Assembly (NCBI RefSeq): GCF_000620145.1 | Contig: NZ_JHVM01000012.1 | Location: 59,045 to 123,044 of the forward strand | From: Deefgea rivuli DSM 18356 | Lineage (GTDB): Bacteria > Pseudomonadota > Gammaproteobacteria > Burkholderiales > Chitinibacteraceae | Direction of reading: 5' to 3' | DNA length: 64,000 bases | Part shown: positions 1 through 6,856 of the stretch, in pieces | Layout: every line of letters starts with the position of its first letter | Position numbering within the stretch: position 1 is the first letter of the stretch | The notes under the pieces: generated by a model | The model's input: only the letters and a program-made list of their open reading frames with translations | Databases searched by the model: none | What the model was told of the DNA's origin: nothing | Made by a program: the position numbers and the translations under genes

Positions 1-1
1 A

Positions 2-739
2 TTGCGGCCTGAGTTTGAAGATACAATTCAGAAGTTGAAGTTAATCCTTAATTACATCAATGCATTGAATTTAATTTTTTGTTGTGAGGCGGATAGAGTG
101 GATCAATTTAGCTACTTTCATTTGCAGATAGTAAATAATCGAGATTTGTTTGTTGATGAACTTCAGTGCGGAAAGTTATTAATTGGCTATCTACCTAAAA
201 GTGGCGCTTCAAATTTATTTGAATGCCGTTATAAGAATATGCATTCAGTAGCGTGCCCAATAGAGTTTGATCCTAGGTTTATAATGCGAAGGATCGTTTC
301 TAGAGATGCTTTACTTGCAGTTCAGGTGCTGTTTTCAAATGCTGTAAAGAATAAATCTACAATTATTTATCTTTCATTTCTGGCAAAATCTCTAGCGGAA
401 TATAAGAACTCGGCGCTAGATCACTCTTTGGTTTTGTCGTGGTTCGTTACTGAGTCGATTGTGAGTGATATTTATACGAATCAATTAAAAAGAAATAAGC
501 GTGATTATGCTTGTGACAAAATAAATGAGTTGAAGAAACGCGGAAAGATCAAGCCTACTCTTTTTAATGAAGTAGAAAAAACACGAAAAAAACGAAATGA
601 TATTGCTCACGCAACCATGTCCACATGCATCAGCTCAGTCGACTCCAAAAGGTCAATTGAGAATGCGCTTGCATTGATTTTTATCCATTTCAAAATTGAC
701 CTTAGAGTTAATTTTGGCCAAAGCGTACTTGGAATGTAG
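2..739 (+). CDS. HEPN-like hypothetical protein, possibly truncated at window edge
   Basis: I do not recognise a named family for the whole protein. It is readable from a TTG at the second base of the window, so the true start may lie outside. The C-terminal part carries R198-N-D-I-A-H203 in a basic, helical context (KTRKKRNDIAHA), which matches the R-x4-6-H motif of HEPN domains, known as RNase or nucleic-acid-binding modules in toxin-antitoxin and defence proteins. The gene is clearly richer in A+T than the genes downstream (many AAT, TTT, ATA codons), which suggests horizontal acquisition. It is convergent with the LysR gene. A HEPN call is moderate; an RNase activity is only inference. 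Confidence 0.6.
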   Translation: MRPEFEDTIQKLKLILNYINALNLIFCCEADRVDQFSYFHLQIVNNRDLFVDELQCGKLLIGYLPKSGASNLFECRYKNMHSVACPIEFDPRFIMRRIVSRDALLAVQVLFSNAVKNKSTIIYLSFLAKSLAEYKNSALDHSLVLSWFVTESIVSDIYTNQLKRNKRDYACDKINELKKRGKIKPTLFNEVEKTRKKRNDIAHATMSTCISSVDSKRSIENALALIFIHFKIDLRVNFGQSVLGM

Positions 740-782
740 TTTTTTATTTATGCCATAAGAGCCTAATTATTTTGATTTGCTT

Positions 783-1673
783 TTACCACGCCACCCCCGC
801 AAACCGCCCCACCAAGAAATCCAGCAGCGCGCGTACCGCTGGGGAGAGGTGGCGGCGGGAGGGGTAGAGGGCGTAGATGGTCATTGCGGGGACTTGCCAA
901 TCAGGCAGTACGATTTGCAGTGCGCCGCTTTGGATGTAGGGATTGGCAAGGTAAGTCGGTTGCAGTGCGATGCCGCCGCCTGCGAGCGCCGCGTGTAGTA
1001 ATACGGTGGCTTCATTGGCGCTGAAACGGCTGGTGACGCCGACTTGTGTGGCCTCATCGCCGCGCGAAAAGCGCCAAACGCTTTTACCAAAATTAGCGTA
1101 ACTCAGACACCTATGCTGGGTAAGCGCGGCTGGATCTTTTGGTGCGCCGCTTGCAGCCAAATACTCGCTTGATGCGACCAGTACGGAATCGCAGCGCGCC
1201 AAAGGGCGGGCAATCAGCATCGGATCAGGTTCGCTGCTAATGCGGATCGCCAAATCAATCCGCGCCTCAACCAAATTCACCGCAGCGTCGCTGACATTGA
1301 GATCAATTTTGAGCTGCGGATGCAGCGCCAAAAAATCGCTAATCGCTGCCGCAAGATGGGCATGGCCGAAGGACATGCTGCTGGTGAGGCGCAATTGGCC
1401 GCGCAACTCGCCATCGTGACTGGCGGTTTCTTCCTCGACGTTTTCCATCAGCGCCAACATTTGCTGGCAACGCCGCAGGCAGTTCTCCCCAGCGTCGGTC
1501 AGCGTTACGCGCCGCGTCGTACGTTGCAGCAGGCGAGCGCCCAACCATTGCTCTAGCTCGGCGATATAGCGCGTCACCATCGCGCGCGACATATCGAGCT
1601 TATCCGCACTGGCGCTAAAGCTGCCGCTGTGCGCCACTTCGCTAAATACCCGCATTGCAGTGAGTCGATCCAT
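783..1673 (-). CDS. LysR family transcriptional regulator
   Basis: The 296-residue protein has the usual LysR length and layout: an N-terminal winged helix-turn-helix (about residues 1-60, MDRLTAMRVFSEVAHSGSFS then RTTRRVTLTDAG) and a periplasmic-binding-protein-like effector domain from about residue 90 to the end. It closely resembles the large proteobacterial group that controls small-molecule oxidoreductase or efflux genes, but the effector cannot be told from sequence. It is transcribed away from the MBL-fold/DsbA-like pair, separated by 385 bp that hold a 221 bp repeat. LysR proteins often regulate the divergent neighbour, so 2059-3746 is a plausible but unproven target. Confidence 0.93.
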   Translation of the reverse strand: MDRLTAMRVFSEVAHSGSFSASADKLDMSRAMVTRYIAELEQWLGARLLQRTTRRVTLTDAGENCLRRCQQMLALMENVEEETASHDGELRGQLRLTSSMSFGHAHLAAAISDFLALHPQLKIDLNVSDAAVNLVEARIDLAIRISSEPDPMLIARPLARCDSVLVASSEYLAASGAPKDPAALTQHRCLSYANFGKSVWRFSRGDEATQVGVTSRFSANEATVLLHAALAGGGIALQPTYLANPYIQSGALQIVLPDWQVPAMTIYALYPSRRHLSPAVRALLDFLVGRFAGVAW

Positions 1674-1700
1674 GTTGTTGCCTATGCTCTGTGTTTATAA

Positions 1701-1921
1701 GTGCCTGCGGCACGGTGTTTTGGTGTCGCAATCCGCGACGGGGACTTCTTTCTTTGCGTCGCCAAAGAAAGAAGCAAAGAAAGGCGACCCGAGGCGCACC
1801 CCGCTCCGCGGTTCCCTCGCGTGGCGAAAGCCAAACGATGAAACTGTTTGTCTTTCTTCGTGCTCGGTGTGCTTGGACGGGGTTTTTAAGCCCCAGCTCA
1901 ATCATCGCAGCACAGCATCAA
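1701..1921 (+). repeat. 221 bp intergenic repeat, copy A
   Basis: This stretch is nearly identical to 13201-13421 and similar, inverted, to 13545-13749. It begins GTGCCTGCGGCACGGTG, holds the hairpin CTTTCTTTGCG-TCG-CCAAAGAAAG, and ends with a GGGG-tttttaa-GCCCC hairpin. It has open frames on both strands because it is rich in GAAAG/AAG units, but these peptides recur only because the DNA repeats. No transposase is present, so it is a non-coding element of unknown mobility. Confidence 0.8.
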
Positions 1922-2058
1922 CCCCAATTCATGCAAAGGAGCTTTTTATCTATATGCTCGAATATTGCAACAATCATGCGCAGTTTAGTCTATTTATCCG
2001 TTCGTTTCATGCAACTACACTAGCGTCACTTTAATCAAACACCGAACGGAGTTACACC

Positions 2059-2931
2059 ATGTTTCGCACTACTTTACTCGCTGCTACCCTTGCTTTGACT
2101 TTTGCTAATGCTCAAGCAGAAACCGCAGTTAAACCGCTCCAAATGAAAGTGTATAACGCCGATGGAAATAGTTTTCATGCCAATTCAACGCTGATCTACG
2201 GTGAAAAAGAAGCCATCGTCATCGATGCGGGCTTTACTCGCGCTGATGCGCTGCGAATTGGCGCAAATGTGCTCGATAGCGGAAAGCAATTGAAAACGAT
2301 TTTTATCAGCCAAGCTGACCCTGATTATTACTTCGGCGTTGAAGTCTTAAAACAAATGTTCCCGAATGCTGAAGTGGTGGCTACGCCTGCAGTGTTAGCA
2401 AAAATCAGCAGCAAGCTCGACGGCAAAGTGGCATTTTGGGGGCCGAAAATGGGCGCCAATGCACCTAAAACCCCTGTTTTGCCAACGGCTTTGAAGGGCG
2501 ACACCTTGATGGTGGATGGTGAGAAAATCGAGATTCGCGGTACTAAAGGCCCGTTGGCGCACCGCCCGTATGTGTGGATTCCTTCGCTCAAAACCATCGC
2601 TGGCAATATCGGCGTGTTTGGCGGTCTGCATGTGTGGACGGCGGATACGCAAAATGCAGCTGAACGCAACTTGTGGATCGCTCAACTCGATGAAATGGCG
2701 GCGCTGAAACCTGAAGTCGTCGTGCCGGGTCATATGCAAGCGGGTAGCAAACTGGATGCGAGTAATATTGCGTATACCAAGCAATATCTGCAAACGTTTG
2801 AGAAAAATGCTGCTGCGGCCAAAGACAGCGTTGAGCTGATCGCCAGCATGAAAAAAGCCTATCCGGATGCGGGTTTGGGTATGGCGCTGGATATTGGCGC
2901 GAAAGTGAATAAAGGTGAAATGAAATGGTAA
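2059..2931 (+). CDS. MBL-fold protein, secreted, degenerate metal motif
   Basis: A Sec signal peptide (MFRTTLLAATLALTFANAQA) is followed by a metallo-beta-lactamase-fold body. The pattern of the fold is clear: N-LI-Y-G--E-I-IDAGFTRADA early, a central strand ending in the metal-motif position, and a C-terminal VPGHM (H225). At residues 84-93 the sequence is SQADPDYYFG, where active MBL hydrolases read T-H-x-H-x-D-H; all three histidines are replaced and only the Asp is kept. Related proteobacterial proteins with such changes are annotated as MBL-fold (Vmh-like) proteins; catalysis is doubtful. Ribosome site CGGAG precedes the ATG. It overlaps the DsbA-like gene by 7 bases, indicating co-transcription. 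Confidence 0.85.
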   Translation: MFRTTLLAATLALTFANAQAETAVKPLQMKVYNADGNSFHANSTLIYGEKEAIVIDAGFTRADALRIGANVLDSGKQLKTIFISQADPDYYFGVEVLKQMFPNAEVVATPAVLAKISSKLDGKVAFWGPKMGANAPKTPVLPTALKGDTLMVDGEKIEIRGTKGPLAHRPYVWIPSLKTIAGNIGVFGGLHVWTADTQNAAERNLWIAQLDEMAALKPEVVVPGHMQAGSKLDASNIAYTKQYLQTFEKNAAAAKDSVELIASMKKAYPDAGLGMALDIGAKVNKGEMKW

Positions 2932-3746
2932 AAATTGCTACTTCTGCAAAGGGTTTATGGCAAGGCGTCGAAGCCGCAGACAGTACATCAAGTACGGCAA
3001 GGCGAGACAACGCAGCAAGAAAGCCTTTGCTTAATTACTACTTTGATCCGCTTTGCGGCTGGTGCTATGCCGCTGCTCCCTTGATTCATGCGGCAGCCGA
3101 GTGCAATGAGTTGGCGATTCAATTACACGCTGGTGGCATGATGAGCGGCGATAATCGGCAAACTGTGACGCCCGCATTGCGCAACTACGTGATGCCGCAT
3201 GATCAACGCATCGCTGCGTTGACTGGGCAGCCGTTTGGCGACGGCTACTTTAATGGCTTGTTGCTCGATGAAAGCGCCGTATTTGATTCAACGCCACCGA
3301 CTTTGGCCATTTTAGCTGCTGCGGGTATGGATTGGAATGTCGGCGGTGATGAAGGCATCGGGCAGCGCGGATTGGCGATGCTGGCGCGGATTCAACATGC
3401 GCATTATGCCGAAGGGCAACGCATTGCCGATGGCACTGTGTTATTGAGTTTGGCGGTGGAGTTGGGTTTCGAAAGCGCGGCGTTTGCGCAAGCAATGACT
3501 GAACAAGCCGCAAAAGTCGATGCGCATTTCACTGCGACGCGAACCGCAATGAATCGCCAGCAGTTACGCGGTTTCCCATCGCTGGTGCTGGAAAATCAAG
3601 GCGTGCAGCAAGTGATTGATATCTCGCCGTACTTGGGCAAACCCGCTGAGTTTGTGCAATTTATTCGCAGCCAGCTTACGCAAGCCAGTGCGAATGCCGC
3701 AACGGAAGGCGCGGCGTTTTGTACGCCAGAGGGTTGCACGGTTTAA
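2925..3746 (+). CDS. DsbA family thioredoxin-fold protein
   Basis: The core begins LNYYFDPLCGWCYAAAPLI; C44-G-W-C47 is the redox CxxC, as in DsbA/FrnE-like cytoplasmic oxidoreductases that have no signal peptide. The helical middle and the 'GFPSLVLE' cis-Pro region (around residue 220) also fit. The C terminus adds two more cysteines (FCTPEGCTV). Family members normally start only a few residues before the first strand; here residues about 8-35 are encoded by an 85 bp intergenic-type repeat (2946-3030), so the N terminus looks like a translated insertion. The ATG overlaps the end of the MBL-fold gene. The role of the pair is unknown. Confidence 0.87.
   Translation: MVKIATSAKGLWQGVEAADSTSSTARRDNAARKPLLNYYFDPLCGWCYAAAPLIHAAAECNELAIQLHAGGMMSGDNRQTVTPALRNYVMPHDQRIAALTGQPFGDGYFNGLLLDESAVFDSTPPTLAILAAAGMDWNVGGDEGIGQRGLAMLARIQHAHYAEGQRIADGTVLLSLAVELGFESAAFAQAMTEQAAKVDAHFTATRTAMNRQQLRGFPSLVLENQGVQQVIDISPYLGKPAEFVQFIRSQLTQASANAATEGAAFCTPEGCTV
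2946..3030 (-). mobile_element. MITE-like element, copy 1 (85 bp)
   Basis: Read on the minus strand it starts GCAAAGGCTTTCTTGC and ends GCCATAAACCCTTTGC, and contains GTACTTGATGTAC. It aligns along its whole length with 41215-41299 and 46393-46477 (both 85 bp) and partly with 9006-9082, 49071-49148 and 58496-58543. The ends are inverted repeats of about 10-11 bp. It lies inside the reading frame of the DsbA-like gene. Confidence 0.8.
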
Positions 3747-3764
3747 TTTTGGGCTAAAGAGAGT

Positions 3765-3793
3765 CTATCCCAAGTGTATCTGGGATAGTTTTT
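3765..3793 (+). terminator. Rho-independent terminator after DsbA-like gene
   Basis: Perfect 8 bp stem CTATCCCA/TGGGATAG with an 8-base loop, followed by five T. It lies 18 bp after the stop codon of the DsbA-like gene. Confidence 0.8.
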
Positions 3794-3829
3794 AGAGCAA
3801 AGAATGAGTGTTGTGGTGCCTTGATTTTT

Positions 3830-3863
3830 AAAGCCAGCTTGGGATGCCAATGCTGGCTTTTTT
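3830..3863. terminator. Hairpin terminator between convergent genes
   Basis: Stem AAAGCCAGC/GCTGGCTTT with a run of seven T on the plus strand; on the minus strand the trailing bases are less T-rich. It lies just beyond the stop codon of the small basic protein gene and can serve transcription from either side. Confidence 0.6.
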
Positions 3864-3870
3864 ATCGGCA

Positions 3871-4017
3871 TTATTTTGCGGCGGCTTCGGCGCTATCGAC
3901 TTTTAGCCAATCAAATGGCTTTTTGCCGGCCATGCGCTCGGCAAGGGGCTTTTTCTTGCTTGATTTCTTGACTTTGGAATGGGCGGTTTTTTTCTCAGCA
4001 TTCTCAGGACGGGTCAT
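3871..4017 (-). CDS. Small basic hypothetical protein (48 aa)
   Basis: The frame translates to a 48-residue protein that begins MTRPENAEKKTAHSKVKK and ends DWLKVDSAEAAAK. It is very rich in lysine with a more hydrophobic C-terminal third (KKPFDWLKV). The start ATG is preceded by AAGGAAATATCC, a good ribosome site at the right distance, and a hairpin terminator follows at 3830-3863, so it looks like a real one-gene unit. I do not recognise the family. The lysine-rich character would suit binding to nucleic acid or the ribosome, but that is inference only. Confidence 0.65.
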   Translation of the reverse strand: MTRPENAEKKTAHSKVKKSSKKKPLAERMAGKKPFDWLKVDSAEAAAK

Positions 4018-4079
4018 GGATATTTCCTTAGAATCAAATTGGATGTCATATTCTACGCCTTACAAAATTGACTAAGTAG

Positions 4080-4141
4080 TTATCGATATCCGCAAGTATT
4101 TATCGATAAACTGCATGCTTTGGTGACATTGATTGTCAATG
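4080..4141. other. Paired palindromes in gene-free stretch 4018-4351
   Basis: Two copies of the self-complementary TATCGATA start 20 bp apart (4081 and 4101), and a third palindrome CATTGA-ttg-TCAATG follows at 4127-4141. The stretch of 334 bp between the small basic gene and the DUF3299 gene holds no convincing gene. The sites could be operators for either divergent gene; no regulator is named. Confidence 0.35.
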
Positions 4142-4351
4142 ATGAGGCTTGTTTGATCGCTGGTCTTTGAACTAATCAACTTATTGCTGATCGTAATCTC
4201 TGAATGTTTCAGTAGTATTGCAAATTGCCGCAGCGCAAATTCAGTGGCCTGGTCTGATTTGGCGCGGCATGGCAATCGTCACAAAAGATATTTGAATCTG
4301 TACGGCGAAGCTCGTTACAATCAGCCACTTATTGATAGTGGGGCAGCCCTG

Positions 4352-5005
4352 ATGATTGCACGTTTATTGAGCCTGATTGTGTTGAGTATTCTGACTTGCT
4401 CGGTGTTTGCGGCGGATGCCAAGGTGTTGAAATGGCCGGAATTACAGCCTGATGCGCCGGTATTGCGTAAAACGATTGCGAGTATGAGCCAAGAGCAAAA
4501 AAGCCGTTTGATGCGCGCGATTCAGCAGTTGGATCTCAAGCAGCAAGTCGATGGCGGCAAAGTGAAAGCCAGCAACTTAACCAGTGCTGACACGACATTA
4601 CTGAAAGAAGATTTCAAAGATCTTAAACCTCTGATTGGCGAGATTGAAGCGTTTGAGAAAAAACGCGTTACAGAAATGATTCCGAGTTTGAACGGCCAAG
4701 TCGTTGAGCTAAGCGGCTATGTATTGCCACTGAAACTCAAGGGAAAAAAAGTGACTGAATTTCTGCTCGTGCCCGTGATCGGTGCGTGTATTCATGTGCC
4801 AGCGCCGCCACCGAATCAAATGATTGTTGTGCAATATCCTAATGGTTTCCCGCAGGGCGAATTATTTACGCCAGTGACGGTGACGGGCAAATTGGCGATT
4901 AAATCAAGTAAAGCCAATTTAGCGCTAGCCGATGGCGCGAGCGATGTGGAAGTGGGCTATCAAATGCTGGCGAGCGAAGTGCGGGAATATAAAGCGGCGA
5001 AATAA
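4352..5005 (+). CDS. DUF3299 domain protein, exported
   Basis: I placed the start at ATG 4352 because it gives a clean signal peptide (MIARLLSLIVLSILTCSVFA) and the upstream extension has no family character. The mature protein of about 200 residues carries the DUF3299 core: GQVVELSGYVLPL, FLLVPVIGACIHVPAPPPNQ (with the conserved Cys-Ile-His) and the OB-fold-like end VTVTGKL. DUF3299 proteins are found beside DUF2796 (ZrgA) proteins and MacB-like ABC genes, as in the Vibrio zinc-related zrg operon, and the next three genes here are exactly those. A role in zinc or another metal's transport is therefore inferred from family and context. Confidence 0.85.
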   Translation: MIARLLSLIVLSILTCSVFAADAKVLKWPELQPDAPVLRKTIASMSQEQKSRLMRAIQQLDLKQQVDGGKVKASNLTSADTTLLKEDFKDLKPLIGEIEAFEKKRVTEMIPSLNGQVVELSGYVLPLKLKGKKVTEFLLVPVIGACIHVPAPPPNQMIVVQYPNGFPQGELFTPVTVTGKLAIKSSKANLALADGASDVEVGYQMLASEVREYKAAK

Positions 5006-5098
5006 GTCATAAGGACTAGAGCTTAGGTTGCTCGCTTAGAGCGATTGCTATTTTAATAATGAATTGAATAGGGCTTGTTCGGATTACGTGTTGATGCC

Positions 5099-5122
5099 GT
5101 GCCGCGCGGCATTAGCGCGACC
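5099..5122 (+). repeat. Fragment of the GCGGCATTAGCGCGACC repeat
   Basis: The segment GCGGCATTAGCGCGACC also ends the repeat copies at 35371-35452 and 36024-36105. Only this short part is present here, in the 209 bp gap between the DUF3299 and DUF2796 genes. Confidence 0.5.
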
Positions 5123-5214
5123 ATGGTGAGCAGAAAATCAATGACTCTCAAGTCAGGCTCAGCATTTTATTTAGCAACACCGAATCTGATAAAAAATTAA
5201 TAAGAGGTATTTTA

Positions 5215-5697
5215 ATGAAGGCTTTATTTTTTATGGCAGCTATGTCAATACATACGCTGAGTATCGCTGCGGATCATGGTGCGCATGTACACGGTGCTGC
5301 TGAAATAGATGTCGTGGTCGATGGCAAAAAAGTGCTGATTACGTTAGAAAGCCCTGCGGATAATTTGCTGGGTTTTGAGCGCGCGCCGAAAAGCGATTAT
5401 GAGAAAAACAAAGTCAAAGATGTCGCTGCGCAATTGCAATTTGCGGCCAATCTGTTTGCGCCGAATGCCGAATGCAAAAGCAGCAAGCCAGTTGTAACGA
5501 TGCCAACGTTTAGCAAGGGCGAGCACAGCGATATTAGTGCTGAATACGCTTTTGAATGCAGCAATATGCCAACGCAAATCAAACTTCCGCTGTGGAAAAA
5601 TTTTGCAGGTTTTAAAGGCCTAACGGTGAATTTGGTGACGGACAAAGGCCAGAAACAGCTCAAACTTAAACCCGGTCAAGTACTGGATTTGAAGTGA
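5215..5697 (+). CDS. DUF2796 (ZrgA-like) periplasmic protein
   Basis: A signal peptide (about residues 1-18) is followed by DHGAHVHGAAEIDVVVDGK, the histidine-rich start and beta strand typical of DUF2796. The rest matches in order: ESPADNLLGFERAP, then a Cys (NAECKSSKP), HSDISAEYAFECSN and a final strand pair. In Vibrio, ZrgA of this family helps bind or import zinc. The 160-residue protein lacks the long histidine/aspartate-rich linker found in many homologues, so metal capacity may rest on the N-terminal His residues and the two cysteines. Ribosome site AGAGG lies upstream. It is followed by the ABC ATPase after a palindromic repeat. Confidence 0.85.
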   Translation: MKALFFMAAMSIHTLSIAADHGAHVHGAAEIDVVVDGKKVLITLESPADNLLGFERAPKSDYEKNKVKDVAAQLQFAANLFAPNAECKSSKPVVTMPTFSKGEHSDISAEYAFECSNMPTQIKLPLWKNFAGFKGLTVNLVTDKGQKQLKLKPGQVLDLK

Positions 5698-5713
5698 TCG
5701 ATTGACTTGAAAT

Positions 5714-5811
5714 CGTCATACCGGTGGCGCTCTGCGTACCTAAAGGCAAGGGCGGTATCCAGCACGATGTTTATGCAGTGTTACTGGATTCCGGCCTACG
5801 CCGGAATGACG
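5714..5811. repeat. CCGGAATGACG-type palindromic repeat
   Basis: The ends are inverted: CGTCATACCGG at 5714 and CCGGAATGACG at 5801-5811, and a second palindrome ATTCCGGCCTACGCCGGAAT lies inside the right end. A shorter relative is at 6657-6735. This kind of palindrome is common in intergenic DNA of Neisseriales and many other proteobacteria. An open frame runs through it into the ABC ATPase but is not part of that protein family. Confidence 0.75.
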
Positions 5812-5843
5812 AATGCGCGTGGGGCGCTCAATTTTCTTCAAGG

Positions 5844-6539
5844 ATGATCGTGGTGCTAATTGAGCTGGTCGATTTGCAATTCACATGGCCGCGCGCCGCG
5901 CAGCCTACTTTAGATATTCCGGCGTTTAGTTTAGCCAAGGGTGAGCGGCTGTTTTTGCATGGGGCTAGCGGCAGCGGCAAAAGTACGCTGCTGTCGATCT
6001 TGACTGGCATTCATACGCCACAACGCGGCCAAGTGACGATACTGGGGCAAAACCTAGCGGCGCTCTCAAACCCGCAGCGCGACCGATTTCGCGCCGATCA
6101 TCTGGGCTATGTGTTCCAGCAATTTAATCTGCTGACGTATCTATCGGTACTCGATAACGTACTGCTATCGTGCCAGTTTTCCAAAATCCGCCGCCAACGT
6201 GCGGGCAATCCCAAGGCGCAAGCGCTGCATTTGCTGGATAGGCTTGATCTCACTTCGCATCTGCATCAACCCGTCAATTCACTGTCGGTCGGCCAGCAGC
6301 AGCGCGTCGCCTTGGCGCGGGCGCTCATCGGTGCGCCAGAAATCTTGATTGCGGATGAGCCGACTTCAGCGCTCGATGCAGATCGCCGTGCGGCGTTTAT
6401 CAAATTACTCTTCGAATGCGCCGACGAGCACCAAACCGCCGTGCTCTTAGTCAGCCACGATCCGCAATTGGCGGTGCAGTTTGATCGCAGCATCAGCCTA
6501 AGCGAAATCAACCTCGCCGCCTTGGTCAATCAAGAATAA
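5844..6539 (+). CDS. ABC transporter ATP-binding protein, LolD/MacB type
   Basis: All ATPase motifs are present: Walker A GASGSGKST, Q-loop YVFQQFNLL, signature LSVGQQQR, Walker B EILIADEP and the switch His in LLVSHDP. The fold and length (about 231 residues) match the LolD/MacB/FtsE group that energises FtsX-like permeases. The reading frame is open back to 5724, but that part comes from a repeat; ATG 5844 or GTG 5850/5853, the latter with AAGG upstream, are the likely starts. With the permease at 6857 and the DUF2796 and DUF3299 proteins it forms a putative metal-related ABC system. The 317 bp before the permease contain a nested repeat cassette. Confidence 0.92.
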   Translation: MIVVLIELVDLQFTWPRAAQPTLDIPAFSLAKGERLFLHGASGSGKSTLLSILTGIHTPQRGQVTILGQNLAALSNPQRDRFRADHLGYVFQQFNLLTYLSVLDNVLLSCQFSKIRRQRAGNPKAQALHLLDRLDLTSHLHQPVNSLSVGQQQRVALARALIGAPEILIADEPTSALDADRRAAFIKLLFECADEHQTAVLLVSHDPQLAVQFDRSISLSEINLAALVNQE

Positions 6540-6552
6540 AAATCAAAACCTA

Positions 6553-6827
6553 GGATCACGAAAGGCACGAACGAAAGGCAAAAAAGGGCAAAAGAACCCT
6601 GCAAGCTTAGTAATTAAGCTTGATTTGGTGAGTTAGATGTAGCCACCTCAGTAAATCGTCATACCGGCGAAGGCCGGTATCCAGAGCGATAGTCAAATCA
6701 GCGTTACGCTAGATTTCGGTCCTCTTCGGAATGATGCAATGGGCTTGCTGAGAAGGCTGGCTAATCAGCTCATGTTTTAAGTTTTTTTGAATTTCAATTT
6801 TGAATTTTTTCGTGCTTTTCGTGATCC
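6553..6827. repeat. Inverted-repeat cassette I (GGATCACGAAAGGCACGAA ends)
   Basis: The left end GGATCACGAAAGGCACGAA at 6553 is mirrored by TTCGTGCTTTTCGTGATCC ending at 6827. The same ends bound 23196-23455 and, in a variant form, 30250-30364. The inside differs in each case. It fills almost the whole gap between the ABC ATPase and its permease. Confidence 0.7.
6657..6735. repeat. CCGGAATGACG-type repeat nested in cassette I
   Basis: It starts CGTCATACCGG, contains the palindrome ATACCGG-cgaag-gCCGGTAT, and ends with a decayed TTCGGAATGATG. It is related to 5714-5811. Confidence 0.65.
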
Positions 6828-6856
6828 CCGCTTTTAAAGTTTTTGGATGAGTCTTG

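Noticed and set aside
1660..2034. Overlapping open frames on both strands in the repeat, also at 13165-13704
   Set aside because: They recur only with the 221 bp DNA repeat, in different phases and strands, and lack ribosome sites. They are by-products of the repeat.
4072..4275. 67-residue minus-strand frame between the small basic gene and the DUF3299 gene
   Set aside because: It has no ribosome site, covers the palindromes and shows no family character. A real small gene cannot be fully excluded.
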